Part shown: one piece after another, positions 1 through 5,358 of the stretch
Layout: every line of letters starts with the position of its first letter
Position numbering within the stretch: the first letter of the stretch is position 1
Assembly: GCA_029010655.1 (NCBI GenBank)
Contig: JAQXKW010000178.1
Span: 1-10,589 of the forward strand
Source of the DNA: Clostridia bacterium
GTDB lineage: Bacteria; Bacillota; Clostridia; Oscillospirales; CAG-272
Length of the DNA stretch: 10,589 nt
Reading direction: 5' to 3'
The notes under the pieces: generated by a model
What the model was told of the DNA's origin: nothing
Databases searched by the model: none
What the model saw: the letters and a program-made list of their open reading frames with translations, nothing else
Made by a program: the position numbers and the translations under genes

Positions 1-1339
1 CCGTGTCACCTCCAGAAAGCTGGGTATGAGAACGGAAAGCTCCGGCAGATTTGAAAAGGGAATGGACCCCGAAAATACAATGCCCGCACTTCTCCGTGCG
101 TGCCAGCTTGTTCAGCTCTTGGGCGCAGGTCAGGTGGTAGACGGAATTATCGACGTTTATCCGTGTAAAAAGAGCGCAACCGTTATCCCCCTTGAGGTTG
201 ACAGAATTAATAAATTCCTGGGCGTTCACCTGTCCGAGCAGTATATGATAGACACGCTGAAATCCCTTGAATTCGGCTACGAGGACGGAAAGGTTATAGT
301 TCCTTCCTTCCGCGCGGACGTTGAATGTATGAACGACCTTGCGGAGGAGGTTATCAGAATATACGGCTACAATAAGATCGAATCTACAGGCTTTGTAGCT
401 CCCATGACCCAGGGCGGGCGCAACGCAAAACAGCAGTTTACCTGCGACGTTACCGACGCTCTCTGCGGAATGGGTATAGACGAGATAAATACCTTCTCCT
501 TTATCAGCCCCAAATATTACGATAAAATCAGAATGGCGGAGAACGACCCCCGCAGAGTTTCTGTTAAAATCTCAAACCCCTTGGGCGAGGATACCTCCGT
601 TATGAGAACAACGGCGCTTCCTTCAATTCTTGAAGCGCTCTCCTACAATTTCAGCCAGAAGAACGAAAACGTCCATCTCTTTGAGATAGCAACGGTATAT
701 CTGCCTACCACCCCCGATAAGCTTCCCACGGAAACTGCCAGAATAAGCATGGCGTTTTACGATACAAGCGCAAAGGGAGCAGAGCCTTTCTATGAAATGA
801 AAGGCTACGTGGAGGCGATTATGAGACTTGCGGGTATTCCCGTAAAATTCGTTTCCGAAACCTCCGATAAAGCGTACCACCCCGGCAGATGCGCAAAGGT
901 AATGCTCGGCGATACGTGCCTCGGCATTTTCGGCGAGCTTCATCCCCAGTGCGCGGAGAATTACGGCTTCGGCTGTACCGTTTGCGCCGCAGAGCTTGAC
1001 TTTGATGCCATACTTGAGAATAAAAAGACAGTTTACGAATATTCTTCACTTCCTAAATTCCCCGCAGTTGAGAGAGACTTCTCCTTCGTTTGCGATGAAG
1101 CGCTCCAGGCAGGCGACGTTGAGGAAATAATGGTGCAGGCAGGTGGAAAGACTGTTGAAAGCGTAAAGCTCTTTGACGTGTATCGCGGACCTCAGATAGG
1201 GGAGGGCAAAAAGAGCCTTTCCTTTGCGGTAATGCTCCGTGCCGCAGACCGCACCATGACCGATGAAGAAGCGGACAAAGTGGTCAATAAAATTATGAAG
1301 CGTCTGGGAGATGCCTTCGGCATTACCCTCCGTTCCTGA
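1..1339 (+). CDS. pheT: Phenylalanyl-tRNA synthetase beta subunit, C-terminal part (5' end outside window)
   Basis: PheT is the beta chain of the cytoplasmic alpha2beta2 enzyme that charges tRNA-Phe. Reading is open from the window edge (first full codon at base 2), about 445 residues. The first visible codons read into RTESSGRFEKG, a family signature well inside the protein, so the methionine at 26 is not the start. A B5 domain follows (about 170-385), ending in DLAEEVIRIYGYNKI. Then comes the catalytic-like core with SNPLGEDTSVMRTTALPS. The last about 100 residues (from 1039, YSSLPKFPAVERDFSF) are the FDX-ACB fold that contacts tRNA, ending in a TGA at 1337-1339. The N-terminal tRNA-binding and editing domains lie upstream of the window, as would pheS in the usual pheST order. 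No frameshift is seen. No clear intrinsic terminator follows the stop codon. Confidence 0.97.
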   Translation, partial: RVTSRKLGMRTESSGRFEKGMDPENTMPALLRACQLVQLLGAGQVVDGIIDVYPCKKSATVIPLEVDRINKFLGVHLSEQYMIDTLKSLEFGYEDGKVIVPSFRADVECMNDLAEEVIRIYGYNKIESTGFVAPMTQGGRNAKQQFTCDVTDALCGMGIDEINTFSFISPKYYDKIRMAENDPRRVSVKISNPLGEDTSVMRTTALPSILEALSYNFSQKNENVHLFEIATVYLPTTPDKLPTETARISMAFYDTSAKGAEPFYEMKGYVEAIMRLAGIPVKFVSETSDKAYHPGRCAKVMLGDTCLGIFGELHPQCAENYGFGCTVCAAELDFDAILENKKTVYEYSSLPKFPAVERDFSFVCDEALQAGDVEEIMVQAGGKTVESVKLFDVYRGPQIGEGKKSLSFAVMLRAADRTMTDEEADKVVNKIMKRLGDAFGITLRS

Positions 1340-1350
1340 CGGATGCCGAA

Positions 1351-1501
1351 ACCCGAAGTCCCCTGAAAGCTAAATTCTGAAGAGGTATTAGCGTGAAAAT
1401 TACGTTGACCCAAGTCCTTCGTGCAGTTATTTCACGCCCGAATTCTCCTTAAATGAGGGACCCAACCCATTTTTGTTTCCTTCGGAAACACAGGAGAATT
1501 T
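1351..1501 (+). ncRNA. Possible structured RNA between pheT and the phosphoribosyltransferase (6S-like or leader; unproven)
   Basis: No credible ORF fits this spacer, yet helices are dense. Visible pairings are GTCCC 1358-1362 with GGGAC 1457-1461, GCGTGAAA 1391-1398 with TTTCACGC 1430-1437, AATTCTCC 1441-1448 with GGAGAATT 1493-1500, AAATG 1451-1455 with CATTT 1468-1472, and TGTTTCC 1474-1480 with GGAAACA 1484-1490. The last three could form a three-way junction; the first pair excludes part of it, so alternative folds exist. AGTCCCCTGA at 1357-1366 equals the start of the central-bubble strand of E. coli 6S RNA as I recall it, and one long stem inside a loose bubble would suit 6S. A cis-acting leader of the downstream operon is equally possible. 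No purine riboswitch core and no T-box motif were recognised. Strand is assumed from the neighbours. Confidence 0.38.
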
Positions 1502-1514
1502 CATAACAATTTGT

Positions 1515-1530
1515 GCCGCCGCATGGCGGC
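1515..1530 (+). other. GC-rich hairpin just upstream of the phosphoribosyltransferase RBS
   Basis: GCCGCC (1515-1520) and GGCGGC (1525-1530) form a perfect 6-bp GC stem around a GCAT loop. It ends five bases before the GGAG ribosome binding site at 1536-1539. No T tract follows, so it is not a terminator. It could insulate the ribosome binding site from upstream folding or protect a processed 5' end. It argues against translation starting at the GTG at 1513, which lies just before the stem. Confidence 0.5.
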
Positions 1531-1535
1531 GGAAT

Positions 1536-1539
1536 GGAG
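1536..1539 (+). promoter_or_regulatory. RBS that sets the phosphoribosyltransferase start
   Basis: GGAG sits six bases before ATG 1546, an ideal spacing. The alternative starts GTG 1513 and ATG 1534 have no Shine-Dalgarno sequence in position, so the start is placed at 1546. Confidence 0.75.
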
Positions 1540-1545
1540 ATTATT

Positions 1546-2106
1546 ATGAATAAAGCCTATAAAATGAAAATTGCGGGTCTTGACAGAGAACTGCCCCTTT
1601 GCCCGCTTAACGAAAATCTTTATATCGGAGCGTTTGTCATCTTCGGAGACCCCGAGCTGACAACCGCCTGCGCCCAAGAGCTTCTTAAAAAAGCACCCGA
1701 ATACGACTATATTATAACGGCAGAGTCAAAGGGAATCCCCATAGCTCACGAAATGGCAAGACTTGCGGGAAATCAGAAATATTTCCTTGCAAGAAAGAAG
1801 CCCAAGCTGTATATGACAGGCGTGTTTGAAGTAACGGTTCGTTCAATTACAACCGAGGGCGAGCAGAAGCTATACCTTGATACGGCAGACGCCGAGATAA
1901 TGAAGGGCAAAAGAATTCTTATTGTTGACGACGTTATCTCTACCGGCGCATCTCTCAGCTCTATCGAACAGCTGGTAGAGCAGACCGGCGGCGAAGTCGT
2001 GGGCAGAATGTGCATTCTCGCCGAGGGCGAGGCGGCAGACAGAAAGGATATTACATATCTTGAACGCCTGCCTCTGTTCGATAAAGACGGAAATCCCATA
2101 GAGTAA
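1546..2106 (+). CDS. apt: Adenine-type (purine) phosphoribosyltransferase
   Basis: This is a cytoplasmic type I phosphoribosyltransferase that probably converts adenine plus PRPP to AMP. The protein has 186 residues from ATG 1546. The PRPP-binding motif RILIVDDVISTGAS lies at 123-136, and TAESKGIPIAHEMA (58-71) forms the conserved loop ahead of it. ARKKPKLY (82-89) lies in the flexible region that covers the active site. Length and the N-terminal pattern GLDRELPLCPLNENLYIGAF match clostridial proteins usually named adenine phosphoribosyltransferase. Base specificity cannot be proved from sequence, and xanthine or guanine remain possible. The gene opens a four-gene operon that ends in an adenine-releasing nucleosidase, which supports adenine as substrate. 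Its TAA overlaps the ATG of the next gene by one base (TAATG). No convincing promoter was seen in the spacer ahead of it. Confidence 0.85.
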   Translation: MNKAYKMKIAGLDRELPLCPLNENLYIGAFVIFGDPELTTACAQELLKKAPEYDYIITAESKGIPIAHEMARLAGNQKYFLARKKPKLYMTGVFEVTVRSITTEGEQKLYLDTADAEIMKGKRILIVDDVISTGASLSSIEQLVEQTGGEVVGRMCILAEGEAADRKDITYLERLPLFDKDGNPIE

Positions 2107-2591
2107 TGAAAGAAAAAAGCAGAATATGGATAACGCTTTTGCCGGTGATTGCAGTAATGGTTGTCATATTCTGCTTTTCAGCGCAGCCGGCAGACGTTTC
2201 GTCCAAAACCAGCGACGGAATAGCGGAAAAGTTAATGGAAACCGTTATCCCGAATTACGAAAAAATGAGCGCCGAATCAAAGCTTAATATAAGGGACTTT
2301 GTCACCTATGCCGTAAGAAAGCTGGGACATCTTTTCGAGTTTTTCGCCCTCGGCTTTTTCACCTTTCTCCATGCGCATAACATAGGAGAAAAACGGAGAA
2401 AAAAGACAAAAATCCTTTGGTCTGCGGCGTTTTGCTTATCGTACGGAGCGTCGGACGAAATTCATCAGATTTTCGTTCCCGGCAGATTCCCCCGTGTCAC
2501 CGACGTGTTAATCGATACAGCGGGAGCTGTTGCGGGGATTCTTGTAATGTCATTAATAATCAGCATCATACACAGGAGAAAAAATGGATAA
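2106..2591 (+). CDS. VanZ-like integral membrane protein
   Basis: A 161-residue VanZ-family membrane protein. Its namesake gives low-level teicoplanin resistance by an unknown mechanism; most homologues, probably including this one, have no known function. A membrane segment at about 7-25 ends in FSAQ (24-27), followed by a Ser-rich stretch. Next come RKLGH (71-75) leading into a second segment (76-91), a third at about 103-115, the hallmark DEIHQ (117-121) with FVPGR, then DVLID (133-137) and a last segment at about 138-155. This order of polar motifs between helices defines the family. The tail RRKNG is basic and likely cytoplasmic. The start overlaps the previous stop (TAATG) without a strong RBS, so it is probably translationally coupled. 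It overlaps the next gene by 8 bp. Nothing here suggests a van resistance cluster. Confidence 0.88.
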   Translation: MKEKSRIWITLLPVIAVMVVIFCFSAQPADVSSKTSDGIAEKLMETVIPNYEKMSAESKLNIRDFVTYAVRKLGHLFEFFALGFFTFLHAHNIGEKRRKKTKILWSAAFCLSYGASDEIHQIFVPGRFPRVTDVLIDTAGAVAGILVMSLIISIIHRRKNG

Positions 2592-3864
2592 TAAGGTAAT
2601 GACCGCCGTAGTTATCGGATGCGGAGACAGAGGAAAAACAGTATATTGCTCCATGCAGGAAAAATTCCCCGATAAGATGAAAATCGTTGCGGCGGCGGAT
2701 ATTGATAAAAGCCGTCTTGAAGCTATGAAGCGGGATTTTGATATACCCGATGAAAATTTGTTCTGCGATGCGGACGAACTGCTGAAAAAGCCGAAAATGG
2801 CGGATGTTGCGTTTATCTGCACCCTCGATAGAGACCATTACAGATATGCAATCCCTGCCATGAAAAAGGGCTATCAGCTCCTTCTTGAAAAGCCCGTGTC
2901 GCCCGATTTGAAGGAGTGCGTGGAAATAGCCGAGACCGCAAAGGAAACGGGCAGAGACGTGGTGGTTTGCCACGTGCTCCGATATACCGCCTTTTATCGG
3001 AAAATAAAAGACCTTCTGGACGATGGCGCCGTTGGGCAGATAGTTTCGATTCAGGCATTGGAGCCTGTAATGTACTGGCATCAGGCGCATAGCTTCGTCA
3101 GAGGAAACTGGAGACGGAGCGACGAAACAAGCCCCATGATACTCCAGAAATGCTGTCACGACCTTGATATTTTCGTGTGGCTTACGGGAAAAAAGGTGGA
3201 TACAGTTTCTTCCTTCGGAAGTCTTTCCTATTTCAAGGAGGAAAACGTCCCCGAAGGCTCTGCCGACAGATGCCTTGACTGTTCCGTGGAAAAGGATTGC
3301 CCTTACAGCGCACCGAGACTGTATCTTAATAATATAAGAAACGGTAATTTCGGCTGGCCTGTCAGCGTTGTTTGTCCCGATCCAACTGAGGAAAAAGTTA
3401 CGGAAGCACTCCGCACGGGACCTTACGGCAGATGTGTTTTCCGCTGTGATAACAACGTGGTCGATCATCAGGTGGTAAACCTTTTGATGGAGGACGGTAT
3501 AACCGTAAACTTCACCATGTGCGCCTTTACAAAGCCAGGAGGGAGACGTATCCGCATTATGGGTACAACGGGCGAAATTGAAGGTGACTTTGATATGAAT
3601 AAAATTCAAATAAGACCCTTCAACGGCGACGATTATGAAATCGACGTGTCGGCAGGAGTCGCTGATTTCGGCGGACACGGCGGCGGAGACGCCGGGATAA
3701 TCAGAGACCTTATCGAGCTTATAACAGAGGGAAAACGTCCTGACGGAATAACCTCCGTTGACGTGTCTCTTGAAAGCCATTATGCGGCGCTTGCCGCCGA
3801 GAAATCAAGGCTTTGCGGCGGCTCCCCCGTAAAAATCAGAGATTTTATTAAGGATATAGGCTGA
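2584..3864 (+). CDS. Gfo/Idh/MocA-family NAD(P)-dependent oxidoreductase with a cysteine-bearing insertion
   Basis: A 426-residue soluble dehydrogenase-like protein of the family that oxidises or reduces sugars, inositols and related polyols; substrate unknown. The N-terminal Rossmann fold carries GCGDRG (12-17, GxGxxG) and ends with the EKP signature (102-104). HVLRYTAFYR (130-139) and KCCHDLDIF (189-197) correspond to the family's substrate/active-site regions, with H192 and D195 as likely catalytic-site residues. An insertion holds C230, C233 and C239 (CLDCSVEKDCPYSA), with C284 and C288 further on; I infer a possible metal site. GHGGGDAGIIRDL (364-376) is typical of the C-terminal domain. 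AGGAG at 2574-2578, five bases before ATG 2584, is a strong RBS inside the vanZ-like gene, and the reading frames overlap by 8 bp. The long antisense frame here is a shadow. Confidence 0.9.
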   Translation: MDNKVMTAVVIGCGDRGKTVYCSMQEKFPDKMKIVAAADIDKSRLEAMKRDFDIPDENLFCDADELLKKPKMADVAFICTLDRDHYRYAIPAMKKGYQLLLEKPVSPDLKECVEIAETAKETGRDVVVCHVLRYTAFYRKIKDLLDDGAVGQIVSIQALEPVMYWHQAHSFVRGNWRRSDETSPMILQKCCHDLDIFVWLTGKKVDTVSSFGSLSYFKEENVPEGSADRCLDCSVEKDCPYSAPRLYLNNIRNGNFGWPVSVVCPDPTEEKVTEALRTGPYGRCVFRCDNNVVDHQVVNLLMEDGITVNFTMCAFTKPGGRRIRIMGTTGEIEGDFDMNKIQIRPFNGDDYEIDVSAGVADFGGHGGGDAGIIRDLIELITEGKRPDGITSVDVSLESHYAALAAEKSRLCGGSPVKIRDFIKDIG

Positions 3865-3866
3865 AA

Positions 3867-4571
3867 ATGACGGGAAAATTCAAAAGAATAGGAATAATCG
3901 CCGCCATGGATAAGGAAACAGAGGGGCTGAAGGCGGCGGTGGAAAATCCGCAGGTTGAAAGCTTCGGCGGCGTGGATTTTGTCTGCGGCAAAATCGGAGA
4001 TAAGGAAGTAATCGTCGCAAAATCGGGTATCGGAAAGGTTTTTGCCGCCATGTGCGCCCAAGCCATGATACTGAAGCTGTCTCCGGACTGTATAATAAAT
4101 ACGGGAATAGCCGGCGGGCTGTCAAGAGAACTGAAAATCCTTGACTGCGTTGTGGCAGACGGGGTAGTCCAGCATGATATGGACACGTCTCCCATCGGCG
4201 ACCCCGTAGGGCTCATATCGGGAATAAATCTGGTAAAACTGCCAACGGACGAAAGAATATCCAAAGCCCTTATCGGGGCGGCAAAGACCTGCGGAATAAA
4301 GTGCAAGAAGGGAACCGTTGCCACAGGCGATCAGTTTGTGGCTCTTGATAGTCAACGGAATAGAATTATAAACCTTTTCGGAGCGGACTGCTGTGAAATG
4401 GAGGGCGGAGCCGTGGGACAGGTTTGTTATGTAAATAAAATCCCCTTCGGAATTATCAGAACTATTTCGGACAACTACGATTCGGACGTGAGCATGGACT
4501 ATCCCGTGTTTGCCGAAAAGGCGGCAGATGCCTCCATCCGCCTGACTCTTGAATTCTTAAAACTCATATAA
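3867..4571 (+). CDS. mtnN: 5'-methylthioadenosine/S-adenosylhomocysteine nucleosidase
   Basis: This enzyme cleaves MTA and SAH to adenine plus methylthioribose or S-ribosylhomocysteine, clearing by-products of methylation and polyamine synthesis; with LuxS the second route gives AI-2. Length is 234 residues, close to E. coli Pfs (232). GIIAAMDKE (9-17) places E17 at the position of catalytic Glu12. TGIAGGL (79-85) is the purine-phosphorylase-superfamily loop. EMEGGAV (177-183) supplies E179 (Glu174 equivalent), and RTISDN (198-203) supplies D202 (Asp197 equivalent). All key residues are therefore present. ATG 3867 lies two bases after the previous stop, with AGG at 3858-3860 as a modest RBS. 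The gene closes the operon and an intrinsic terminator begins at its stop codon. The released adenine is the likely substrate of the first gene of the operon. Confidence 0.93.
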   Translation: MTGKFKRIGIIAAMDKETEGLKAAVENPQVESFGGVDFVCGKIGDKEVIVAKSGIGKVFAAMCAQAMILKLSPDCIINTGIAGGLSRELKILDCVVADGVVQHDMDTSPIGDPVGLISGINLVKLPTDERISKALIGAAKTCGIKCKKGTVATGDQFVALDSQRNRIINLFGADCCEMEGGAVGQVCYVNKIPFGIIRTISDNYDSDVSMDYPVFAEKAADASIRLTLEFLKLI

Positions 4572-4597
4572 AAAAGAGCCGAAAGGCTCTTTTTTTG
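4571..4597 (+). terminator. Intrinsic terminator of the salvage operon
   Basis: GAGCC (4576-4580), loop GAAA, GGCTC (4585-4589), then eight T. The A run before the stem can pair with the T run and lengthen the helix. It starts at the nucleosidase stop codon and ends the plus-strand operon. Confidence 0.93.
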
Positions 4598-4612
4598 TAG
4601 ACTAATCGTCAT

Positions 4613-4629
4613 GTGAGGCTCCGCCTCAC
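4613..4629. repeat. Perfect inverted repeat, 7-bp arms (first of a three-hairpin cluster)
   Basis: GTGAGGC (4613-4619), spacer TCC, GCCTCAC (4623-4629). GC-rich with no T tract on either side. It stands 6 bp before the next palindrome and is best read as part of one composite intergenic repeat. Confidence 0.7.
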
Positions 4630-4635
4630 TCTCCG

Positions 4636-4666
4636 CTTAGTACCTTTTTTGAAAAAAGGTACTAAG
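4636..4666. repeat. Perfect inverted repeat, 15-bp arms, 1-bp centre
   Basis: The left arm CTTAGTACCTTTTTT (4636-4650) and its exact complement at 4652-4666 flank a single G. The 31-bp structure would extrude as an almost loopless hairpin in DNA; in RNA a few central A-U pairs would open. The T and A runs lie inside the arms, so it does not fit a normal terminator for either strand. The arms are long enough to suggest a mobile or multi-copy palindromic element. Confidence 0.8.
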
Positions 4667-4715
4667 AACCCCAAAAAACTTTACCAGAAAGTTTATCTAT
4701 AAAAAGTTTTGGGTT
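4667..4715. repeat. Imperfect inverted repeat with a nested hairpin
   Basis: AACCCCAAAAAACTTT (4667-4682) can pair with AAAGTTTTGGGTT (4703-4715), leaving two or three bases bulged. Nested inside, AAACTTT (4676-4682) and AAAGTTT (4688-4694) form a 7-bp hairpin, so two folds compete. A further stretch to 4775 (with CAGG at 4719-4722 and CCTG at 4733-4736) holds no ORF or promoter that I can support. Confidence 0.6.
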
Positions 4716-4775
4716 TTCAGGGGGCAAAAAAACCTGAATGTGGCATATGGCAACGCCCCGATAGCTCGGAATTAT

Positions 4776-5270
4776 CTATATATTAAGTTCTTTGATTAAT
4801 TTTATTGCTCTCGCGGATGCCAATTCATCGCCGTTCATTTCAAATAAACTGTTTCTATCGACCCACTTATAATCAACAGTTTCACCTTCTTGAAGAACAA
4901 TCGAATCCTTTCTGCAATCAGTAATATATAGGTACTCAACATAAAGAGTCCGGTGGGCATCGTGTGCAATTTTCGCAATTTCTTTCAGGTCATCGGCAAT
5001 CAAACCTGTCTCTTCTTTCAACTCTCTGATAGCTCCCGTCAACGGATTCTCACCCTTCAAGACCGAACCGCCGGCTGTTAATTCCCATTTGCCGCCGTAG
5101 TAGTGCTTCCGAAAGTCCCTTTGCATAATCAAATATGTTCCGTCAGTATGCTTCACTATTATTTCAGAAACCAAATGGTATAATCCTTCCGGAAGAGGCT
5201 CACCTCTGACCAAAGTTATATCATTAATTCTGTTAAAATGATTATCATAAGCATCCCACAATTCAGGCAT
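4776..5270 (-). CDS. NUDIX hydrolase
   Basis: A cytoplasmic NUDIX-fold hydrolase of 164 residues, predicted to cleave a nucleoside-diphosphate-linked compound; substrate unknown. The complete Nudix box GX5EX7REUXEEXGU is at residues 68-90, written G-SVLKG-E-NPLTGAI-REL-K-EE-T-GL, so metal binding should be intact. The N-terminal MPELWDAYDN, then VRGEPLPEGLYHLV (21-34), resembles the subgroup of NUDIX proteins similar to isopentenyl-diphosphate isomerase, though without evidence for that reaction. ATG 5270 is chosen because GGAGG sits six bases upstream; a longer frame from 5306 lacks an RBS and adds residues not typical of the family. It lies 88 bp downstream of the large membrane-protein gene on the same strand and may be read through from it. 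It is visibly AT-richer than the left operon. Confidence 0.9.
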   Translation of the reverse strand: MPELWDAYDNHFNRINDITLVRGEPLPEGLYHLVSEIIVKHTDGTYLIMQRDFRKHYYGGKWELTAGGSVLKGENPLTGAIRELKEETGLIADDLKEIAKIAHDAHRTLYVEYLYITDCRKDSIVLQEGETVDYKWVDRNSLFEMNGDELASARAIKLIKELNI

Positions 5271-5276
5271 ATAACA

Positions 5277-5281
5277 CCTCC
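5277..5281 (-). promoter_or_regulatory. Strong RBS that sets the NUDIX start
   Basis: On the minus strand GGAGG (followed by TG) stands six bases before ATG 5270, close to the ideal anti-Shine-Dalgarno match. The upstream ATG at 5306 has no comparable site, so the shorter protein is preferred. Confidence 0.8.
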
Positions 5282-5358
5282 GCAAGTTCAGTATATTATC
5301 ATTCATAAATCCTTTGTGCCCTGTTCAGGTAAAAAATCACAGTTACTTATCACTTAGC

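Noticed and set aside
623..1049. Minus-strand frames inside pheT
   Set aside because: They are shadows of the pheT reading frame without RBS or recognisable domains.
1474..1490. Intrinsic terminator after pheT
   Set aside because: The TGTTTCC/GGAAACA hairpin has its T run before the stem, not after it.
1513..1545. GTG start giving an 11-residue longer phosphoribosyltransferase
   Set aside because: The extension is encoded by the GC hairpin and RBS region, while GGAG is ideally placed for ATG 1546.
1340..1545. Purine riboswitch or T-box ahead of the phosphoribosyltransferase
   Set aside because: Neither the conserved purine-aptamer junction sequences nor the T-box sequence could be found.
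2106..2591. Vancomycin/teicoplanin resistance gene
   Set aside because: Only the VanZ fold is present; no vanHAX, vanRS or similar genes accompany it, and the family is widespread outside resistance clusters.
2566..3780. 404-codon open frame on the minus strand
   Set aside because: It lies wholly antisense to the Gfo/Idh/MocA gene, whose motifs are unmistakable; the translation is rich in His, Arg and Phe, shows no domain and has no RBS.
4636..4666. Terminator of the NUDIX gene
   Set aside because: The T and A runs are part of the arms themselves, it is over 100 bp from the stop codon, and no separate U tract follows the stem on the minus strand.
4613..4715. CRISPR array or tandem repeat
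   Set aside because: The three palindromes differ in sequence and have no regularly spaced identical units or spacers.
5271..5306. Earlier NUDIX start at 5306
   Set aside because: No RBS there; GGAGG six bases before ATG 5270 and the family-like N-terminus MPELWDAYD favour the shorter protein.
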